Below are positions 63,134 through 64,000 of a stretch of DNA of 64,000 nt, piece after piece (positions within the stretch are counted from its first letter, which is position 1; every line of letters begins with the position of its first letter). The notes beneath the pieces are model-generated. The model saw only the letters and a program-made list of their open reading frames with translations. It searched no databases and was not told the DNA's origin. A program made the position numbers and the translations under genes. Origin of the DNA: Mactra quadrangularis (Eukaryota; Mollusca; Bivalvia; Venerida; Mactridae). The stretch spans positions 54,765,872 through 54,829,871 of the forward strand of contig CM046301.1 in NCBI GenBank assembly GCA_025267735.1, written 5' to 3'.

Positions 63134-63952
63134 GTATGGTGATGTAGTTTTCAGTTTAGATTAGCACTTGGGCTGATTTATCATTTCAAGTATGCACTAG
63201 TAGGATATAATCTGAGTAAAGCATACTCATATTACCTACAATATGTCATCTGATTTAACAAATGTACAATAGATAAACACACAATATTCGTATTTATAGA
63301 TCAATGTGAAGAAGGTAATACATATTTGAAGTCAACTTTCAAACTGTTTGTATTATTTCATATAATATTACTCATGTACAGAGATACGATGAACGATACA
63401 TCACTATTAGAGATTGAATCATAGCCGCAGTCGTGGCGTAGTGGTTAGCATGTCTGATGTCGAATCCGGAGATCGCGGGTATATATAACCTTAATATGTG
63501 TTGAATATGACATTGAAAACCAATTAAAAAAATATTAAATCATCATATTGCGGTCATTAGAATCACTTACCTGGAAAGCTAGAAATCACATTTACTAAGT
63601 AGAGTCCAGTGATAGGAATGTGTTTTTGTTCGATAATACAAAATATTGTACAAGTCGTTTTAATGTGCTGCCATACAGAGGATAAATGTACTCAAATTCA
63701 TCTGTATCGAACAAAAAATAAGGTCAGAAGTAAACTTTCATACTGCTGTCAACCATGAACTTAAATTGCTGTTTTATTATGATTTAATTTGTTGACAATG
63801 CCTATTTTCCTATTAACACGTAAACATTTTCTGACTAGTTAAATTCTGATAATATACCCAGCATGTTTGAAATAATAGCATAACAATTTGTTATAAGATA
63901 TTTAACTTGTCTGGTGCTTTTAATTAAAGTTTCTTCGTATTCCTATTGACAG
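63134..63952 (+). other. Intron within the fibrinogen domain
   Basis: GTATGG donor and TTCCTATTGACAG acceptor, 819 bp, phase 1. It carries a SINE at 63424. Confidence 0.75.
63424..63535 (+). mobile_element. Internally deleted tRNA-derived SINE, intronic
   Basis: The head (GTCGTGGCGTAGTGGTTAGC, an A-box) and the tail (AATATGTGTTGAATATGACA) match the SINE at 51360. The central body between GATCGCGGG and TATATAACC is missing, including the B box. A T-rich/A-rich end follows. Confidence 0.65.
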
Positions 63953-64000
63953 GTCTATATGGAGAACATTGGCTTGGGAATGACAACATTCATTTACTAA
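63953..64000 (+). CDS. Fibrinogen C-terminal domain, second exon (cut by window edge)
   Basis: Continues the domain in frame as GLYGEHWLGNDNIHLL, the expected next block of fibrinogen-related domains (usually G-x-x-GEFWLGNDNIHLLT). His replaces the common Phe/Tyr before Trp. The rest of the domain, including the second disulphide and the calcium-binding loop, lies beyond the window. Confidence 0.9.
   Translation, partial: VYMENIGLGMTTFIY

Overview
This is animal nuclear DNA, AT-rich and mostly non-coding. The combination of a fibrinogen-domain gene with phased introns, 5'-truncated non-LTR retrotransposons, a tRNA-derived SINE and miniature DNA transposons suggests a marine invertebrate. My best guess is a bivalve or other mollusc, but that is inference, not proof. 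There are no bacterial operons, CRISPR arrays or viral genes.

Layout. (1) 1-3361: mostly intergenic. It holds one weak candidate first exon on the minus strand, a pair of RFX/X-box palindromes exactly 140 bp apart, and a cluster of a GC-rich motif (GTCCCGTACGTTA) spaced at roughly 180 bp or twice that. (2) 3362-50879: the dominant feature, ten head-to-tail copies of a 4.65-kb unit. Internal copies are nearly identical, and diagnostic variants fall in the order ancestral-ABB-ABB-CCC, so multi-unit blocks have been duplicated. Each unit is a nest of dead elements: a 5'-truncated LINE with a 29-bp target-site duplication and poly(A) signal on the plus strand; the 3' end of a different LINE on the minus strand; two unrecognised minus-strand coding remnants; and a small inverted repeat. 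Copy 1 alone carries a 919-bp pogo/Tigger-like MITE at a TA site, and copy 10 alone has an 84-bp insertion and a 27-bp deletion. (3) 50880-53200: flank with a third X-box, a tRNA-derived SINE and a 27-bp minisatellite. (4) 53201-58282: a 5.1-kb nested inverted repeat with TGTCGGCCCA termini and TA on both sides. (5) 58580-64000: the 5' part of a plus-strand gene for a fibrinogen-related protein. A 3.4-kb exon encoding an acidic, disordered and coiled-coil region is spliced to two exons of a fibrinogen C-terminal domain; the gene runs off the right edge.

The only convincing protein-coding gene is this fibrinogen-related one. Its long acidic N-terminal exon is unusual and includes two Cys-rich, splice-site-bounded segments that may be exitrons. 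I did not find a multi-gene system. The best candidates for something undescribed are the tandem array with its homogenised block structure, the concentric palindrome with its orientation-flipping motif, and the chimeric fibrinogen-domain gene.
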